DNA of 64,000 bases from NCBI GenBank assembly GCA_933228675.1, contig OW121741.1:41650580-41714579 (forward strand), in the 5' to 3' direction. Below, piece after piece: positions 11,924-23,122 of this stretch; within the stretch, counting starts at the first letter, position 1; every line of letters begins with the position of its first letter. The translations under genes and the position numbers were made by a program. The DNA comes from Stomorhina lunata. Taxonomy: Eukaryota; Arthropoda; Insecta; Diptera; Rhiniidae. The notes beneath the pieces are model-generated. The model had not been told where the DNA came from. It made no database searches and worked only from the letters and a program-made list of their open reading frames with translations.

Positions 11924-12590
11924 TATCACATTCTAGCAGCATTATTTGAATTAAATGAAAATCATATTTTCTAAAAACAAAATTTTAAGCAGATTTACAA
12001 TTTTCCAACAAACTTAAATCAAATTATTTCAAATCGTTTAGATCGATTATGCAAAAACACTTCGAACGTAAAGAAGTAAACAATTGAATAAATTTTAATT
12101 TTTCGCTAAAATTCTATTCACCCGCATGCGAGTGAATATTGATGATAAAGACTGACTGACGAGGATGATGATTTGGCAAAAACGGAAGTTTACATAAATG
12201 AAATTAGATTTTAGAATAAATCCATACATACATTCACATGAATACATAGTTATAATATTTTTGCAAATAATTTTGATTATATTGTATCACATAAATTGTA
12301 TTTAACTCTATTAAATTTATTCAGGACAATATCATCATCATCGTCATTAGTTTTCTGCGATGACCGTGTAAATTTATCGCTGCAATATGAAATTTTATTT
12401 AAAATTTTATAGATTTTTCTCATGTTTTTCGGGGGTATAATAGGAAATACATTATAAACCATGATTAATGATAAAATGTTCAAATGCATATTCGAAAAAT
12501 ATTTAAGTAAATATTCGTTATATTTATCCAACGCGTCGGTTGGTCCATTCGACTATTGCGAGTTATATTTTAAATTTGTGTTTATTGCCA
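11924..12590. other. Spacer with no recognised feature
   Basis: AT-rich. Short ORFs here have no recognisable domain. Confidence 0.5.
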
Positions 12591-12744
12591 CTGACATTAA
12601 ACTGTTATTTAGAGAATAATGGCCAGTGGTAGTTTTACAGAGAAGTTAGAAATGCGAGCATGGTAAAGTTTTAGATTTACTTCATTGTTGGTTCTATCTT
12701 CATGATACGTTCAATGAAGAAATTGTGTGTGAAATTGAGATTAC

Positions 12745-14211
12745 GATTCGTGCAGTCGTCCGCATATGATATCACTTTAACGCGTTGCGGTGGAGCTGGG
12801 AGTTTAGAGAGGTAGAAGTTAAACAGGAGTGGTGAGTGGTTCGCCCTAAGAAACTTCCTGTTTGACTCTACGTTGTTTTGAGTGGTGGTCTCTAAACTCT
12901 AAAAACGACTTACGAATCAGATAATATACTATCCATCTCTTCAAACTTGTTGGCATTTTTTAATGCTGTGGTGGTGCTGTGTATTTTGCGAGCTGCTGGT
13001 AGTTGGCTATTTAGCTGGGGGAGGAGTAGAGCCTCTAGTGTCTTCGCGAATGGTAACAGAAGGGATATCGCTCTGTACGATGATCCCTTACTCGCGGGTT
13101 TAACAGGTTTTAGGATTATGATCACTCTACCCACTTTCCAGACTTCGGGTATACTCGTAATGAGGCTAGTTATAGATTATGTCAAGAACTTAACTCCTTA
13201 CTCGCCTAGCTGTTTCAGCATCAGCATGGAAATTCCGTCAGGGCCAATTGTCTTTGAAGGCTTAGCTGTAAGGATAGCCTTTGCAACTTCAGCGGGTGTA
13301 GAAAGTTGTGGTGGGTCCGAAACTGAGATCATGCAGTTTGCGAACATTGTTTCTTTTCGGCTTGTCTCTCTCGGGATGCTCAATAAAGCACGAGAGCAAG
13401 CTTTCGGGTCGAATATTGTGTTATTGGCAAAATTACTTACTCCCGCGCCAAGGTTGCGGTTCTTCAAGTGGTCAAACCGGTTCTGCTTGTCCTCATTTAT
13501 CAATCTGCCGATATCACGGTTCAGCTGGAAGATCCTGGGATCATCAGGGTTGGTTGCGGATCGCATCATCTCATCTCATCTGCTAATTCCACTGCTTCTG
13601 CTGGTAAGTGTGGCCTCGTAACTACGCGAAACTCCCTCTCTACATCGTGCATGTTCGAGGGTGGTTGGAGATCTCTGAAGTGGCGGTCGGTGAATTCTCT
13701 GAAGCCATTCCTGTCTGTTTTTTTTTCTTGTTTATGTACGTACGGCGTTCAGGGACGATAAACTCGTTAGGTCGTCAATCAGACCAGGAATTGCAATTGT
13801 TATGTCGAGGCAACTGGCGCAATTACCCATAATCTGAGTGGGGGCATTGTCATTTAAAGTGCAGAAGGTGAATTCGTTACTATTTATGTTTCGCTTACGA
13901 TGCACCTCTTTGGTCTTTACCAAGAAATGAGTGCCAAAGATCATGGTAAGCGTTAAAGTCCTCCAAAACCAAATATGTTTTTCTTCTAATATCGGACGGT
14001 AACCAGTTAGAAAACTGGTTATAGGTGGAATGTAGATATTATAGGGTGCTAACTCTGTGTTCCCTGATCTGACAATAATATACTGATTCTCAAGGTATTG
14101 GTCTCTATTGTCTAGATCAGAAGATAGAACTCTGCACTGAATTTTGGATAATAAATACGATGCCTCCACCCTGACTTTTAGTGCGGTCTTTTCGGAGAAC
14201 AGCCGTAACAA
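12745..14211 (-). pseudogene. LINE L1: decayed endonuclease/reverse transcriptase (LOA/Jockey-type)
   Basis: On the minus strand this reads as a non-LTR retrotransposon ORF2 in the expected order. An AP-endonuclease-like domain (14211 to about 13732) shows NIYIPPITSFLTGYRP and FCTLNDNAPT...DITIA. A linker follows (13569-13198, including AKAILTAKPSKTIGPDGISM), then the first RT block (13134-12910, GRVIIILKPVKPASKG...YRAISLL). The catalytic motif SYADDC is encoded at 12755-12766, but the RT interior between these blocks is missing or scrambled. Several frameshifts and stops make it inactive. The 224-residue plus-strand ORF over this stretch is an antisense shadow. Clade assignment (LOA/Jockey superfamily) rests on motif style only. 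Confidence 0.7.
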
Positions 14212-14399
14212 CTTTGCAGACTGGAGTTGTTTTCCAGTTTTTTCTCCTGGAACTCAGTGAAATATTTTACTGGAAATATTGCATCACGACAAATATTTTC
14301 TTCTTTTAAAGCAGTTCCGCAAACAGACATGATCTTGTTCCTCCATTTCAAACTAACTTTCAGTGTAAAAAATATGGTTACTTTAGACAAATGTTGCCT

Positions 14400-15127
14400 A
14401 TAAGCAACATTGTGTTTATGAAATTCCTGACATTTCCTTAGCTGCTATTTATAACAAAATTCACTTTTTTTAAAAAATCCTCTCATTTTTCGTATTTGTT
14501 GGAATTTTTGTAAAACATTGTTTTACATGCGTTTTTACACCACTTCAACTAGGTCAACAATTTATCATTGCAAAGCTTTCAAAAATGTATCTTCGTAATT
14601 AAATGCTCACAAATGTTAATTTTAGTTAGGAAAAAACAGTTAGCAAAAATGATCAAAACTAAAGGAACTATGACCAAAAATCTACAATGTTGCTTATAAG
14701 CAACAAATGGCATTAAAGGTTGAGGATCAAGTTCGCCTATGAAAAGATTTTTTTATTTATTTTACAAGAATAAAATGCATTAAATAAGGAGATCAAATAG
14801 TACAAATACATACAGATATCTCAAGAATCAAAATTTTCATTTTAACAAGTTTATCAATAAAACTAAATCTCCTACTGAGAATTGCAAAAGATTTTTGTTA
14901 ATGTTAAAATTAAAAATTCGCAAATCTATGACAAAGGGTCATAAATAACAAAAGTGTGCTATAATTTTGGGCGTTACTTTTAGCTATTGACAATAAACTA
15001 CATACATATATACGAGTACAACAGTTTTCAAAATAACTACAACAAACTGTAAAAAATGTTTTCAATAAATATGTATTTGCAAAAATTACACGAAATACAT
15101 ATGAAAATAGTAAATTTATATAAAATA
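14400..15127. other. Spacer with no recognised feature
   Basis: AT-rich, no domain-bearing ORF. TGTTGCCTATAAGCAACA (about 14391-14408) and a second GTTGCTTATAAGCAAC (about 14689-14704) are short near-palindromes. Confidence 0.45.
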
Positions 15128-15269
15128 CACTAGTCGGCACAATTATTTTGACATACCAGTTGTTTTTCATCTTTTTTTATTTCAGGGCCGGTACTTAAAA
15201 AAATAAATTAAAAATATTGAAAATAGTAAAAAATATTGTAATTTATCAGAAAACAAAAGACCATTCATA

Positions 15270-16570
15270 CCCAGTAAAACTTTTCATTACCAAATAATGA
15301 GTTAAACAGTTAAACTATTGAACACGAACTACTTACTCATTCGCTGTTTAAGTCATTACATTAACATGGGGATGTCAATGGAGGCAAGTACTTACCAATT
15401 GCAGAAATGTAATGACTTGGGTAAGCAATTTGAAAGCAACAACAACAACAGCAACAACTTTTTTGTTGTTGTTTTATTAAAAACATATATTTTTAAACGA
15501 AATACAAAATTTTTTTTATGATCCCATGGGGGCTCGAACCCAGACCCTCCGACTGCTAGGCAGAGACTCTTCCACTGAGCTACTTCATATGTTGAAAACT
15601 TAGCAGCTTATAATTAATATAAACAATTTTTATTTTTAGATCCAAAATCATGTAACATAACTTTGTTTTCCCTGCTTTTTTTTGCTTTGTTGTAATTTTT
15701 GGAAAAATATTTTTATACGATTTTTTGTAATTATTTTAAAACTTTTTTAAAATTATTTTAAAACTTAAACAATTTAAATCTTCTTTTTTGTATAAGTTTT
15801 TACATAAGATTGACTCTTACTTACTTAAATGTTACAACCTGTTAAGGTCAAAGTCCGAGCATATTTTAGAATTCAATGGATTTCGATCTTGTGCGAATAT
15901 TCTCCAATTTTATAGGCCAAGCTTTGAAAAATGTTCCTCTACTTGATCTTTCTACCGAAGTTTCGGACATCCTCCTCTAACATTAGGTAGTGGGACATTT
16001 CAATTCTAATTTTATCCTCTTCATTGTATTTTTTTTTCAAGAGAGGGTTACTAGCCCGTAATCCTAACCCATTTTTATCGATCTTATGGGACAACTCTCG
16101 GAACATGTTAACTCACAAAATTAATGGGTGTTAAACTAGCTTCCCGGGTGGTACCATGAGGAGATGTGTGTCCACAGTTGAGATGAAGGATGACCCAGAT
16201 AAGTTGGGCTTACCAAGTTAAGACCAATTAGAATCGTGTTTGGTATTCAACATCCCCTACATAATCAAAATTGACTCATGATGGTATTTTTCATTAACGT
16301 GAGTTAGTTTTACACATTTTTTTTACAGAAGATAATATTTAAGTTCTTAAAATTCAAAAATCATTTAAAAAGACTCTTTTAATAAAAAAAAAACTAAAAA
16401 AAATTTTTTATCCTTGGTGGGATTTGAACCGGGGCCATTCAGTTTAAATTACCATCTTAGTTACAAATAAGTACTTCTGTAATAACTTATTATTTATTCG
16501 GATGATATGTTGTAGTCGTTACAAGGTAACCAGTTATCAGAGTACTTGCCATTACCAAAGTTTTGCTGGG
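15270..16570 (+). mobile_element. Element A, copy 4
   Basis: Full-length copy with TA at both sides (attcaTA/CCCAG, CTGGG/TAtttc), inserted in the left arm of the Tc1-like element. The tRNA-like module is at 15519-15585 (minus). The LINE-derived segment and the right-end B-box-like sequence are present. Confidence 0.8.
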
Positions 16571-16813
16571 TATTTCAAAAGTTTTGTATAATCAAAAAAA
16601 TTGGGAGCTTCAAGGTCAACAAAAATTAATAATAATGATTTAAATTAATCAAAAATGTATTCTCCTTTAGCATTTAAAACGATTTAGTGGTGGTTCGAAA
16701 CAGAATCCACCAAAAACTGTAGAAACTCCATTGAAATCACTTTTCAAGCATTTGCGACCTCAATAACCGTTTTATCATTTGTTCTTGTCAAATCCGCAGA
16801 TCTGTTTTGCTTT

Positions 16814-17080
16814 CTATTTGTCTACAAATTTTCTATTACATAAAAAACTGGAATTTGGGGGAAGCCAATCCAGAGTTTTAACACCAGGATCTATTAGAAA
16901 TTTTGTGATAATTTTGCTCTTATGACATGGAGCGTTATCCTGTTGGAGAATGAATGCTTCTCCGATCAATTTATCGCCGGAGGAAAATGCATATTCATTC
17001 AATACTCTTAAATATTGATGATGGCTTATGGAACCGTCAACAGGAACCATGTTCCATACTCCACTACATGAATAAAACAA
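16814..17080 (-). pseudogene. Tc1-like transposase fragment
   Basis: Minus-strand ORF with GVWNMVPVDGSISHHQYL, and FILQQDNAPCHKSKIITKFL around the second catalytic Asp of a DDE transposase. TLDWLPPNS follows, where the third acidic motif (SPDLNPIE type) should come. There the frame runs into the inverted arm and ends. The N-terminal DNA-binding region and the first catalytic Asp are missing. It is a remnant at the centre of the foldback. Confidence 0.7.
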
Positions 17081-17534
17081 AACAGATCTGAGGATTTAAA
17101 AAGAACAAAAGATAAAACGGTTATTGAGGTTAGAAATGCTTGAAAAGATACTTCAATGGAGTTTCTACAGTTCTTGGCGGATTCTGTTCCGAACCACCAC
17201 CAAAAAGTTTTAAATGCTAAAGGAGGATACATTTTTGATTATTTTAAATAATTATTATAATTTTTTGTTGACTTTGAAGCTCCCAATTTTTTCAAAAAAC
17301 GCTCTGTAAAAATATATCAAAATACTTATGCCACATCCTGAAATTTCCTTTTTTAGTTAAAAAAAAAAAATTATACAAACTTTTAAAATGTCAAAGGTTT
17401 TTTGTTTTCTAATAATTTACAATATTTTTTACTATTTTCAATATTTTGAATTAATTTTTTTCATTGCATAGGACCGGAAATAAAAAAAGAAGGAAAAGAA
17501 CTGGTATGTCAAAATAATTGTGCCGACTAGTGTA

Positions 17535-18862
17535 CATTCACTCGTTCTATGTATGATCATGGGTGAGAAGGAAAAAAAAACTCTATAGGAAGCAACCGAA
17601 AACAGGAAAAACAAAATAAAAATTGCAGCAGGACCCGCAATTTTTGCACCATCATTAATACTACAAGTCATTTTTGATGCAACAAGAAATGTGGAAAAAA
17701 AGGAAACAGGACGAATTGAAATAGCCAGCATGAGGTCTCTGCTGCATGTTGTGTTATTGTAAATAGTTCGTAATAACAACAACAAAAGGAGCATCACTTA
17801 TTCACTCTTCCTCTCTCTAAAACATACATGCACGCATACATACATACAATTGGGCAATAAGGATATTTGAGAAGTAGTAGACGACCTCCTTTTTTTAACA
17901 AGAACTTCCTTTTGAGTTTCAAAGTAACTTCATACGAAAGTATTTACAATTAAATCCTGAAAAAAACATAAAGTACCACCCAGTGTTTTTGTGTTCGTTA
18001 AAAGTTATGGGATAAGAGAAAACGTCCTTTATTTATGAAGAGCCCAAGAGCAGGGAAGGTAGTCTGTGCCGTATATCAAAATTCAAATGTATTGTTTTGA
18101 CTTGTAAGAGTAAAGAAAAATCCCAAAATATAAAAGTCATCATTGAATTATAATTAATTGTATGTTATCGATAACCTTGACTATGAAATCATTAAACCAA
18201 CAACGATCCTAAATATGTATATGAAAAGGGTAAAAATCTGCACAATTACCCGAACACACATCCATATTGTGGAGTTTGGAAAAAATGGTATATTGTACAT
18301 TTTAACAAATAGTACTTTCCCTTTTTTTAACACCATCTTTCTTTTTATGTTATTATTTATTTGTTATTGCTTTTGCTGGCAGATGACCAGACGTTTCCAT
18401 TAACGTCAAGAGTTTGAGTTGAGTTTTGTTTTCCAAACAAAAGTCTAGAATATAAACGAAATATTCGAGTTGAAGGTTTGCCTACTTATAAGGAGGATGG
18501 AAGGATGGATGGATGACGTTGATAATGAATCGAAGGTGACACAATCTGTTTTCATTGTTCAATAGCGTTCGATGACAGGCATTTTTGTTTTCTATTCTTT
18601 TCGGAATTTTACTCCACAAATTAATGATTAAGTATGATTGAGGAGTATACTTGGCAATAGGATTGTTAGAAATACACAGTTAGAAAAATTAAAACATTTT
18701 AACTGTTACAACCTTTTTCAATATAACAAACATTTGCTATCTCATTATTAAAGTAATTTAGAAAATATGTAACTAATAATAGGGGTAAATGGAACTTTTT
18801 TAGGCTAGTTCAAACAAATGGTCATATAATAGTCGAAACTAATTCTGTTGTTTTTTTCACAT
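17535..18862. other. Spacer with no recognised feature
   Basis: AT-rich, with no supported ORF or repeat family apart from short homopolymers. Confidence 0.45.
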
Positions 18863-19506
18863 TTTTATACCCGCCATTAAAAAGAATGGGGGCTGTATTG
18901 AGATTGTCATTCCGTTTGTAATTTCCTTAATATTGGCTCAAAAACAACAAAATTGAAGTATATTCTGAATCCTTATGAAATTCTAAGACGTTTGAGCGAT
19001 GTTCGTCTGTCTGTCCGTATGTCTGTCTGTTGACGGCACGATAAAACCTTAGCGAAAGGATATAGGTCACTGAAATTTTACACAAAGATTCTTTATTTCT
19101 TGGAAAAGTTTGGTATTGAAATCGGGCAAAATCGGTTCACATTTGACCATAACTCCCGTATAACCTCGTCTAGGCTAATCGCTTATTTGCTAATAAATGA
19201 CAAATTATAACAGCTATGAAGTTTTACATAAGCAGTAGATAGCATGTAAAATTACATCGAAATCGGTTCACATTTAACCATAGCTCTAATACAAAAAACT
19301 GACGGAAGCAGCCTTCAACCTGAAATACACTTAAATGTCAATAAATGATAAACTGTAATAGCTTTGGCCACTAAATTTAGTACAAGGAAGTCTTATGTGA
19401 ATACCAGCCAATGTGCGAAATTTTGTTACAAACGGTCACCATTTGACCATAGCTCCCATATAAAAAACTTACGGAAACATAAAAAGAAAAGGGGGTTCAT
19501 GTCCGT

Positions 19507-19901
19507 GTTTGAGAGGAAAATCCTACGAAAAATATTTGGACCAGTCTGCGTCAACAATGAGTATCGACATCGAATGAATCATGAGCTGTATGAGTTATAC
19601 GCTGACATAGACATAGTAAAACGCATTAAGCAACAACGGCTGCGCTGGCTAGGACATGTTGTGCGAATGGATGAAAATACTCCGGCAAGAAAAGTGTTTG
19701 ATAATGATCCTGAGGGAACTCGTAGAAGAGGGCGCCCAAAACTTCGATGGAAAGACCAAGTAGAAGAAAATCTTTCAAAACTTGGCATAAGAAATTGGAG
19801 AATATGCGCACAAGATAGAAGCGCATGGAATTCCAAAATATGCTCGGCCTTTGACCTAAACAGGTTGTTACAATAGGCCATTTAAGTAAGTAAGTAAGTA
19901 A
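19507..19901 (+). pseudogene. RTE-like LINE, 5'-truncated 3' end with (TAAG)n tail
   Basis: Encodes the C-terminal region of a LINE ORF2: NNEYRHRMNHELYELYADID, QQRLRWLGHVVRMDENTPA, RRRGRPKLRWKDQVEENLSK and a stop after LNRLLQ. The tail is TTTAAGTAAGTAAGTAAGTA. It is bounded by a 12-bp target duplication, GTTCATGTCCGT (19495-19506 and 19902-19913), inside HINE-B3. Heavy 5' truncation is normal for target-primed reverse transcription. The same 3' end is built into element A. Confidence 0.8.
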
Positions 19902-20684
19902 GTTCATGTCCGTCAGATAAAAGCGCGATAGCCCGTTAACGAAAAAGGCTACAGCAAAAAAACTTTACAAAAGTATTTTCGATATCTTAAAAAAGTTGTG
20001 TATTGAAAATGGACAAAATCGCTTCACATTTAATTAGAGCCCCCATATAACCCCGCCCCGCGAAACACATTAATGCTTATAAATCGAATACAATTGTAAT
20101 AGCTACGAAGAATAAATTTAGAATAGAAAAGTAACTATTGGTCCGTATATCAAATTTTATAGGAATCGATCCATATTTGACTATAGCTTTGATATAAAAA
20201 CACTCCCGGAAACCAAAAAAATGTAGCAAAGGCCAGTTAAAAGTTATTAAATTAGAAACTATGACAGCTATGGCCACTTAATTTTGCAAGAATAAGCTCT
20301 ATATAAATACCAGCCAGTGTGTAAAATTTTGTTACAATCGGTTAACATTTGGCTATAATTCTTATATATCTGTGACAATATGGAAGAATAGCTTAAGTCG
20401 AAAATTGAAGTTTTGAGATATCATCAATTTTGTGTAATTTTTCTTCTGCTTGATTTCTGCGAAAAGTTTATGAATTAATATATTGGTAAGATGTTTATTA
20501 GAGAAGAAGGATGAATATTTAAAAAAATATTGTTAAATTCAGACGATTTTTTGCGTTTTTTCTGCTTAAGCTCTTTTTTGAAACTAAAATTTGAGTTGAA
20601 CTGTTCCTTAAGTAACTTTAAGCGGTTCTGTTTGAATACAAAGTATATATTGTGTAGTTTTATGTTAACATACGTTGTTTGAAA

Positions 20685-21800
20685 CAGTGTTTGTACGGCT
20701 ACTCTAAAAGTAGCTGTAGCGACGAAAAAAAGCCTACTTTTTAAGATACAAATTTGTTGAAAAATAGTAGCTTATACCTATCTACTTCTACTGCTACATT
20801 CATATATAAATAGCAAATCATTGCATACGGCTACAGCTCCAGCTTTTTCGAGTAGAAGTAGTAGTAGACGCTGTATTATTCGGAAGTATTTATATTTTTA
20901 AGCTACTGCTATTTTTTTAAAAATAAAAGCGGCAAGTAGACACAGCTCTTTGCTACTTTAATAAATGTATTGGTAGGAGTAGAAAACAGCAAAAATATTC
21001 TATTCAATTTTTGCTTCAATTTGAAGAGTAGCCAAAATCGAAAATATTTTTTCTGGCTACTTTCAGGCTATTTTGCAGCTACTTCTTGGCTATTTTGCAG
21101 ATACTTTCTGGCTATTTTGCAGCTACTTTCTGGCTACTTTACATGAATGACTTATTCTTGGAGCTGTGCAATACAAATATTTACTTCTGGCTACACACCG
21201 ACAATAAGAAGAACAAAGAAAGAACTTATGATATTTTATTTCGTTTTTTCTTTTGTCGTGTGTGTGAAACAAATTACAAAAAAAAAAAAAAACGAAGCAA
21301 AATAACGCACAATCTTTCTTCGTTGTTATTATTGTCGATAAGTAGCCAGAAGAAAATATTTGTATTGCGTAGCTCCAAGCATAAATTATTCATATAAAAT
21401 AGCCAGAAAATAGCTGAAAAGTAGCTGCAAAAAAGCCAGAAAGTAGCCAGATAAAATATTTTCGATTTTCGAAAAATTGAAGCAAAAATTAAATAGAATA
21501 TTTTTGCTGTTTTCTACCTCTGCCAATATTTTTAGTTGAAGTAGCAAAGAGCTTCTTCTACTTCACGCGTTTCGTTTTTGAAAAGTAGCAGTAGCTTAAA
21601 AATATAAATGCTTCGGAATAATACAGCGTCTACTGCTACTTCTACTTGCAGCTTTTTTTTTTGAAAAGTAGCAGTAGCTTAAAAATATAAATGCTTCGGA
21701 ATAGTACAGCGTCTACTGCTATTTCTACTTCAAAAAACTTGGAGCTGTAGCCGTAACGGTAATTAAAAAGATGGTAGCTAAAGTAGGAATTCAAACACTG
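20685..21800. mobile_element. hAT foldback element 1 (GTAGC-rich)
   Basis: TIRs start CAGTGTTTG at both ends and there is an exact 8-bp target duplication, GTTTGAAA (20677-20684, 21801-21808), both typical of hAT. The two halves are inverted copies. TATTTATATTTTTAAGCTAC on the left faces GTAGCTTAAAAATATAAATG on the right, and CGAAAATATTTTTTCTGGCT faces AGCCAGATAAAATATTTTCG. Repeated AGCTACTTTCTGGCTATTTT units lie near the centre. There is no transposase. The right arm carries a local direct duplication (about 21583-21730). Confidence 0.8.
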
Positions 21801-21883
21801 GTTTGAAAATAATGACTTTATTTTTTCAAAGTCAACATTTGTACAGCTTAAGTAAAGTTAAGCGAAATCGTTATATATATATA

Positions 21884-22605
21884 ATCGGGTGTTTTTTATT
21901 GAGGTATAGAACTTTAAGTTGCCATCACTTTTTTAACTGGCGGCCATTTTGTCAGCTGTCAAGTGATTAATATTTAGTTTGGTTTGCCATTTCATCATGA
22001 ACAGGTTGACAAAAGAACAACGCTTGCAAATCGTGCAAATTTATTTCAAAAATAATGGTTCAGTTCGCGAAGTTTAACGCAAGCTCCGTCCATTTTATGG
22101 TCGACATAATCGTCCATCAGAGTAATTAATTCGGTTAACCATGGATCGTTTTCGCACTACGTTTACTCTATGTTATAATACGCATCCGCAGCGACGTCGA
22201 ACAGTGCGCACCGAAGAAACAATTGCCGCTGTAGAGCAAAGTGTTGAAGAGGACCCGAATGAATCGATTCGCTACCGTGCACAGCAATTGGAGCTTTGTC
22301 CATCAACTTTATGGAAGATTTTGCGGAAATATCTTGGCTTGCGACCTTACAAGATCCAGCTTGTGCAAGAATTAAAGCCGCGAGACCATGCAATGCGTCG
22401 TGATTTTGGTGTATGGGCCGAAAATGAGATTGATCTCGATGCTGATTTTCATCGAGCCAGCCGCGGCGGCCACATGCCCGAAATCATATTTAAACATTAA
22501 TGGCATAAAATTATCCTTCCAATAAAGCCAAATTGATGGACATTAAAACGATTTTCTTGTGTTTTATTTCAATTCGAAGTTCTATACCTCTAAAAAAACA
22601 CGTAT
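21884..22605 (+). mobile_element. Internally deleted mariner-like element M3
   Basis: Ends carry inverted repeats around TTGAGGTATAGAACTT on the left and its counterpart AGGTATAGAACTTCGAATTG inverted on the right, with TA beside each end. It contains a broken transposase frame (separate entry). At 722 bp it is well under the roughly 1.3 kb of the related M1. Confidence 0.7.
21997..22500 (+). pseudogene. Mariner-like transposase, N-terminus fused to extreme C-terminus
   Basis: The frame from ATG 21997 begins MNRLTKEQRLQIVQIYFKNN and is interrupted by TAA at 22075 and TAA at 22123. It continues through the helix-turn-helix region (YRAQQLELCPSTLWKILRKY, then YKIQLVQELKPRDHAMRRDF). After DLDADFH it jumps to RASRGGHMPEIIFKH, the usual last residues of the family, so the whole DDE catalytic core is deleted. 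It is a dead, mobilisable derivative, and similarity to M1 suggests the same DD41D-type branch. Confidence 0.75.
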
Positions 22606-23122
22606 TATGATAAAAGAAAAATCTGAATATGTTTACAAAAATATGTGAACATAAGTTGTTTTGATCAATGCATTTTTGATTCAAAAAACTTAAGCTAAAA
22701 AGTAAACGTACATAACATTGACAAAAACCAGAAGTTTTTAAAACGGACTAAACACGTTTAAGCGCCTTTGTTTCTGTAATGCAATAAATGCCTTAACTCA
22801 ATTCTCACTTATGTCGACTTAAGCTACTCTTCCATGTTGCCACAGATATATATGTATATAACATCCCCTTTTTTATATATATTTACAATCAAAAAGATTT
22901 GGAGGTACAAGCAGCGTATAAAGATTGCACTAATGTCCAGACTTTATATACGGTAGATGCATTAGGAACTCCTAACAATATATGGACCTATCGTATTACT
23001 ATCAGTATGTTTATCCTAACTAAATATTAAGCTAAACGATAAGCATTTAACAACTTATTAATGTAAAACCATACCAGTTTACGATGCCGAATTTTGTTCA
23101 AAGTAAATACTAGGGAAACCAT

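Larger units (their letters stand above)
15128..17532 (-). mobile_element. Long-TIR Tc1-like element, split by element A4
   Basis: Both ends read CACTAGTCGGCACAATTATT (34 identical terminal bases) and are flanked by TA (15126-15127 and 17533-17534). Removing A4 (15270-16570) rejoins the left arm. The arms then run to about 16815 on the left and start at about 17075 on the right: terminal inverted repeats of some 380-450 bp around a 260-bp centre with a transposase remnant. Inner arm markers are AATTGGGAGCTTCAAGGTCA and CCACCAAAAACTGTAGAAAC with their inverses. Without A4 the element is about 1.1 kb. Confidence 0.75.
20370..22845. mobile_element. MITE X with about 30-bp TIRs, carrying two nested insertions
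   Basis: Left end CTGTGACAATATGGAAGAAT then AGCTTAAGTCGA; the right end inverted reads CTGTGGCAACATGGAAGAGT then AGCTTAAGTCGA. The flanks TTATATAT and ATATATAT agree in 7 of 8 positions, but the target is low-complexity, so the duplication length is uncertain. Without the nested hAT element (20685-21800) and mariner derivative (21884-22605), the MITE is about 630 bp and non-coding. Superfamily unassigned. Confidence 0.65.

Noticed and set aside
12947..13621. 224-codon plus-strand ORF
   Set aside because: Antisense to the readable LINE L1 endonuclease/RT domains on the minus strand; no domain of its own.
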